8,658 bases of DNA, taken from the NCBI GenBank assembly GCA_937968035.1, contig CALBTS010000063.1:1-8658 (forward strand), written 5' to 3'. Source of the stretch: an uncultured Methanomethylovorans sp. Its GTDB lineage: Archaea; Halobacteriota; Methanosarcinia; Methanosarcinales; Methanosarcinaceae. The notes beneath the pieces are model-generated. The model saw only the letters and a program-made list of their open reading frames with translations. It was not told the origin of the DNA and made no database searches. This document shows, piece after piece, positions 5,913 to 8,658 of the stretch (position 1 is its first letter; each line of letters opens with the position of its first letter). The position numbers were made by a program, and so were the translations under genes.

Positions 5913-8658
5913 TTAAACCACCTCTTCTGTTACGGTTGCGTTTTGTGCTTCATCCCATATTGATTCCATGTCGTCCAACATCTGATCTACGGTGTCAATC
6001 ACTTCTTCGTCTGTCATGTCTGTGGTGTCTGGAGTTTCCGGTTCCTCTACAGGTTCTTCTTCCTCTGGCTCTTCTGTGCTTGTGGTTGCACAGTTCTGGA
6101 GTTTAGCAATGTCTGAATTGTGGTATTCAATGTCTCCTGCAACCCATGAATCTGCACTGGCAGACTTGAGTTCCGGCAAGTGTTCTGCATACAGTTTCTT
6201 GAGTGCATTCAAGTTTGTTGTGTAGGTTTTCAGGGATGCAGTGAGTGCAGCTTTAGCACCACTCTTACAGAGCTCCCAGCAGGCAGAAGAGTTGTCGTCA
6301 ATCTTGTCAATCAACGCCACCGCTTTGTTGTACGATTCGTTGACATATGACCCACCTGTGGTATCACTGTCGTCTGGAGTAGTTGGTGTTGTAGGGGTTG
6401 GTGGGTTAGTAGTGCCTCCAGAGGAACTTGTGGATTTTAGACTTGCAAGCCTTGCTCGGTGGTCTACAAGGTTCTTGTTTACTGTTGAAGTGTACCCTAT
6501 GTCTGCAATCTCTGTTGCTTTAGAACTCTGTAATCCTTCAAGTTCTGCAATCAAACCTTCGTAAACTTCAAGGTTGCTGTTGAAGTTAGTAGTGTCGCCT
6601 CTCTTCTTTGCATTGTAACAGTTCCAGTAGAAAGTATTCAAATCACTGAACAGAGAGTCCAGCTGCTCGTAGAGTGGAGAGTCTTCTGGGAGTTCTTCAA
6701 CTGGAGTTCCTGTAGACGACTGGCTTAGGTAATAGTCGTAGTAGGACTGGTAGTATGCAAGATCCTTTTGTAATTCTGCTGTCAATCCAAGTGCTTCCAC
6801 TTCGGGAGCTCTGTCATTTATTATGCTTTGTAGTTCTACTAATTGGTCTGCATAAGACGGTAGCAGAGCAGCAAGCGAACTGACTGCACCGTTCTTGAGG
6901 AAGTCATAACAAGCCCATCTGGTGTTGCTAAGTCTGTCCTGCAGATCTCTGATAACTGAAAGTAAATCTCCGCTTACTGGGGTTGCAGATGTTCCACAAT
7001 TATTATACAGTTCAAGTTCTCCTTTTGCAATATCAATTGTGTTCTGCAGTTCTTTTGTCCGGTTGAGATTTCCTATTTCGGTGCTATATTGACTTAGCAA
7101 GTCTTCCGCATCTTCGATTAAATCTTCTAGTAGTTCAATTGCTTCAGGCAATTCACTTGAACCATTGTCGCATAGGTCGCTGCAGGTGTTTGACTGATTG
7201 ATAATACCCCACTTAGCATCATCTACTAGCTGATTAATTGTAGACGTGTCAAGTGCCCTTGGGCTTTCTGTTGCCCATGCTGTGAGTAGTTTTTGGTGTT
7301 CGTAATGCACTTTGCCCATTGCATCGGTGGTTCCATTGTAATTATTTGCAAGAATTGTTTGCCAATTTTGTGCAAGGAATCCTATGAATTTGTCATATTC
7401 TGTTTGGTGGACTTCTGCAATCCTTGCAACTTCTGCTGTGTTCCCTGCAGAATGGTTTGTCTGCCCACTGAAGAATATTGATGTAACTGCTGCATCTCTC
7501 TTGCCGATTTCAATTTGAAGTGCTGTGAAATCTGAACTGCTTCCAGTGCCGGGTGTTGTTCCAGTACCGGTTGCTGCGTTACAATCGTCGTATTGTTTTA
7601 TTCTTGCGTCAAATGTTGCAAGTTCGGAGTCCATAATTGCTCCGAGTCCAGCTACATCTCCTTCTATTGCGGAATCGTGTTCTTGTCTGAATTTCCTATA
7701 TTCTTCTATTTTAGCATGGGCTCTTTCAAGTATTGCTGAGTATTGATCTGTTTTTTCGTGGTCACACTGTTCATCCAGTTCGCTCAATAGTGTATTGATT
7801 CCTATTATATAACTGCTGGATGTTTTGCTTACTTGGGTAGGGTTTATTCCGAGTATAAATGATATTGTGTAATAAACCATTCCCGCTTCAAATGCTAACC
7901 ACATTACTACACCAGATTTCCATCCCCATGTGTGCCCACCTGCACCCATTGGACCATATAACACAAGTGATTTAGCATTTGTTGAGATTATTTTTGCTCT
8001 AACCCATCTAATAATTAATGGTATCCACTGGGATGTATTGTTGTTTCCCAGTGAGTATACAAGGGAATATAGTTGACTATACGATTTTGATTTTGTAATT
8101 GTGTCAAGTGGTTTGAGGTCGCCCGTTATGTCGAAGAGGGTGTCCCACAGTCTCATAAGCGTTGGGTCTTTTCCAGATTCCAATACTTTTTTAGCTGCTT
8201 TTGCAGTAGCTGTTATAAATGCATCGAAGCTTGCTTCACTTGCTATTTGTGATTGGAATCCCCTGCAGTTTCGCATCAATCTAATGAATTCTGCAAGAAT
8301 TTTTCCTTCAGCACCACGTCCGTATAGTTTGTTAATAAGTTCTGTTGTTCCAGAGGTGGGTATTATATCATATACTTTGCTTGGGTTTTTTATGATGTAA
8401 TCAATTAAATCTGAAATTGTTGCAGCGGTTATTCTAATAGTTGCGTCATCTCTTAAAATTCTTGAAAACAAATCTGTGTATCTTGATACCGTGTCAACTA
8501 TTTCTTCGACTATTTCTTCTGGGAGTTCTGTAGGTAATCCGCTTGGCACATCATCCCCTGTGCGTAATATATCGTCTACAATTCCGCTTGTCTTGGAAGG
8601 TTTTGTAGATATTTTTAAACCGTAATCCATTAGTTTTAGAAATTCGTCGTTTAACTTT
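5913..8658 (-). CDS. Giant helical-repeat protein, probable virion-associated, open at its 5' end
   Basis: There are 905 residues from the ATG at 8630, but this ATG has no ribosome site and the frame stays open to the window edge (KLNDEFLKL before it), so the true start is probably outside. Residues 1-270 are mostly helical. They include hydrophobic stretches WIPLIIRWVRAKIIS (202-216) and SGVVMWLAFEAGMVYYTISF (239-258) that could sit in a membrane. Six degenerate helical repeats follow at about 274-350, 366-452, 465-545, 553-636, 652-732 and 764-847. They are joined by G/S/T/P linkers, the longest at 733-763 with PPTPTTPTTP. The tail 850-905 is strongly acidic (EEPEEEEPVEEPE). No enzyme motif was found. 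It lies where portal or minor head genes usually lie, and its stop abuts the next gene's start. It may be an internal (ejected) or surface virion protein. I do not recognise a family. Confidence 0.8.
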   Translation of the reverse strand, partial: KLNDEFLKLMDYGLKISTKPSKTSGIVDDILRTGDDVPSGLPTELPEEIVEEIVDTVSRYTDLFSRILRDDATIRITAATISDLIDYIIKNPSKVYDIIPTSGTTELINKLYGRGAEGKILAEFIRLMRNCRGFQSQIASEASFDAFITATAKAAKKVLESGKDPTLMRLWDTLFDITGDLKPLDTITKSKSYSQLYSLVYSLGNNNTSQWIPLIIRWVRAKIISTNAKSLVLYGPMGAGGHTWGWKSGVVMWLAFEAGMVYYTISFILGINPTQVSKTSSSYIIGINTLLSELDEQCDHEKTDQYSAILERAHAKIEEYRKFRQEHDSAIEGDVAGLGAIMDSELATFDARIKQYDDCNAATGTGTTPGTGSSSDFTALQIEIGKRDAAVTSIFFSGQTNHSAGNTAEVARIAEVHQTEYDKFIGFLAQNWQTILANNYNGTTDAMGKVHYEHQKLLTAWATESPRALDTSTINQLVDDAKWGIINQSNTCSDLCDNGSSELPEAIELLEDLIEDAEDLLSQYSTEIGNLNRTKELQNTIDIAKGELELYNNCGTSATPVSGDLLSVIRDLQDRLSNTRWACYDFLKNGAVSSLAALLPSYADQLVELQSIINDRAPEVEALGLTAELQKDLAYYQSYYDYYLSQSSTGTPVEELPEDSPLYEQLDSLFSDLNTFYWNCYNAKKRGDTTNFNSNLEVYEGLIAELEGLQSSKATEIADIGYTSTVNKNLVDHRARLASLKSTSSSGGTTNPPTPTTPTTPDDSDTTGGSYVNESYNKAVALIDKIDDNSSACWELCKSGAKAALTASLKTYTTNLNALKKLYAEHLPELKSASADSWVAGDIEYHNSDIAKLQNCATTSTEEPEEEEPVEEPETPDTTDMTDEEVIDTVDQMLDDMESIWDEAQNATVTEEVV
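6090..7811 (-). repeat. Six-copy protein repeat (helical unit of about 80 residues) in the first giant gene
   Basis: The units lie at about 7581-7811, 7275-7535, 6996-7238, 6723-6974, 6435-6677 and 6090-6341, 88-112 codons apart. Each has helix 1 ending near an aromatic/Cys patch and Gly (WACYDFLKNG; WNCYNAKKRG; SACWELCKSG). Helix 2 has the spacing L..L...Y...L..L..L (LLPSYADQLVELQ; LEVYEGLIAELEGLQ; LKTYTTNLNALKKLY). A turn with acidic or Gly residues follows, then helix 3 ends L..L..C or L..L. They are similar as protein, with little DNA identity, so the duplications are old. Confidence 0.7.

Noticed and set aside
7917..7964. A P-loop-like stretch LYGPMGAGGHTWGWKSG in the first giant protein
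   Set aside because: It resembles an AAA+ Walker A (GPxGxGKT), but the Lys-Thr is replaced by Gly-His and no Walker B or other ATPase motif follows. It is more likely a Gly-rich turn before the hydrophobic helix.
5913..8630. The first giant gene as portal or tape-measure protein
   Set aside because: Portals have a compact fold of about 400-600 residues without S/T/P linkers, and tape measures lie downstream of tail genes. The repeats and linkers fit neither.
1..8658. CRISPR arrays, tRNA genes, insertion sequences, integrase or attachment sites
   Set aside because: No regularly spaced direct repeats, tRNA-like cloverleaf, transposase or integrase motif was seen on either strand. The small HTH protein alone does not show a transposon.

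Overview
This 8,658-base stretch looks like one end of a metagenomic contig. Bases 1-55 match the Illumina TruSeq universal adapter with one mismatch, so the real sequence begins at base 56. All genes lie on the minus strand, are tightly packed and end in TAA. They form a structural (head) gene cluster of a tailed virus or provirus of the HK97 type.

In transcription order, from high to low coordinates, the layout is as follows. (1) A very large protein, open at the right-hand edge (5913-8658), has an alpha-helical N-terminal part with a hydrophobic stretch, six degenerate helical repeats of about 80 residues, and an acidic tail. (2) A 949-residue protein (3063-5912) carries two more copies of the same helical repeat, then a staphylococcal-nuclease-type (SNase) domain with near-complete catalytic residues, four PEGA-like beta domains, an S/T/Y/E-rich linker and an unrecognised C-terminal domain. 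(3) A 45-residue helix-turn-helix protein (2925-3062). (4) An AT-rich gap holding a probable T-rich terminator and a promoter. (5) A DUF2213-type prohead protease (1791-2837) whose best start is a rare AUA codon. (6) A probable capsid decoration protein (1095-1769). (7) A probable HK97-fold, encapsulin-like major capsid protein (194-1081), ending in a hairpin terminator. (8) The first 35 codons of one more gene (56-160), cut by the adapter.

The protease, decoration and major capsid genes form a standard head-assembly module: the protease matures the shell, the decoration protein binds outside it and the capsid protein builds it. The two giant proteins sit upstream of the protease, where portal and MuF-type minor head proteins usually lie. 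They are joined by an exact TAA-ATG junction and share a repeat, so they are probably made together and may assemble together. Their role is not known. A virion-borne or ejected nuclease, or a surface appendage, would both fit.

The host cannot be fixed. PEGA domains, T-rich terminator-like tracts, a TATA-like box, mostly AGA/AGG arginine codons in the stretches I read, and GAGGTG ribosome sites would fit a euryarchaeal (methanogen or ANME-like) virus. A perfect bacterial -10 hexamer in the same gap keeps a bacterial phage possible.
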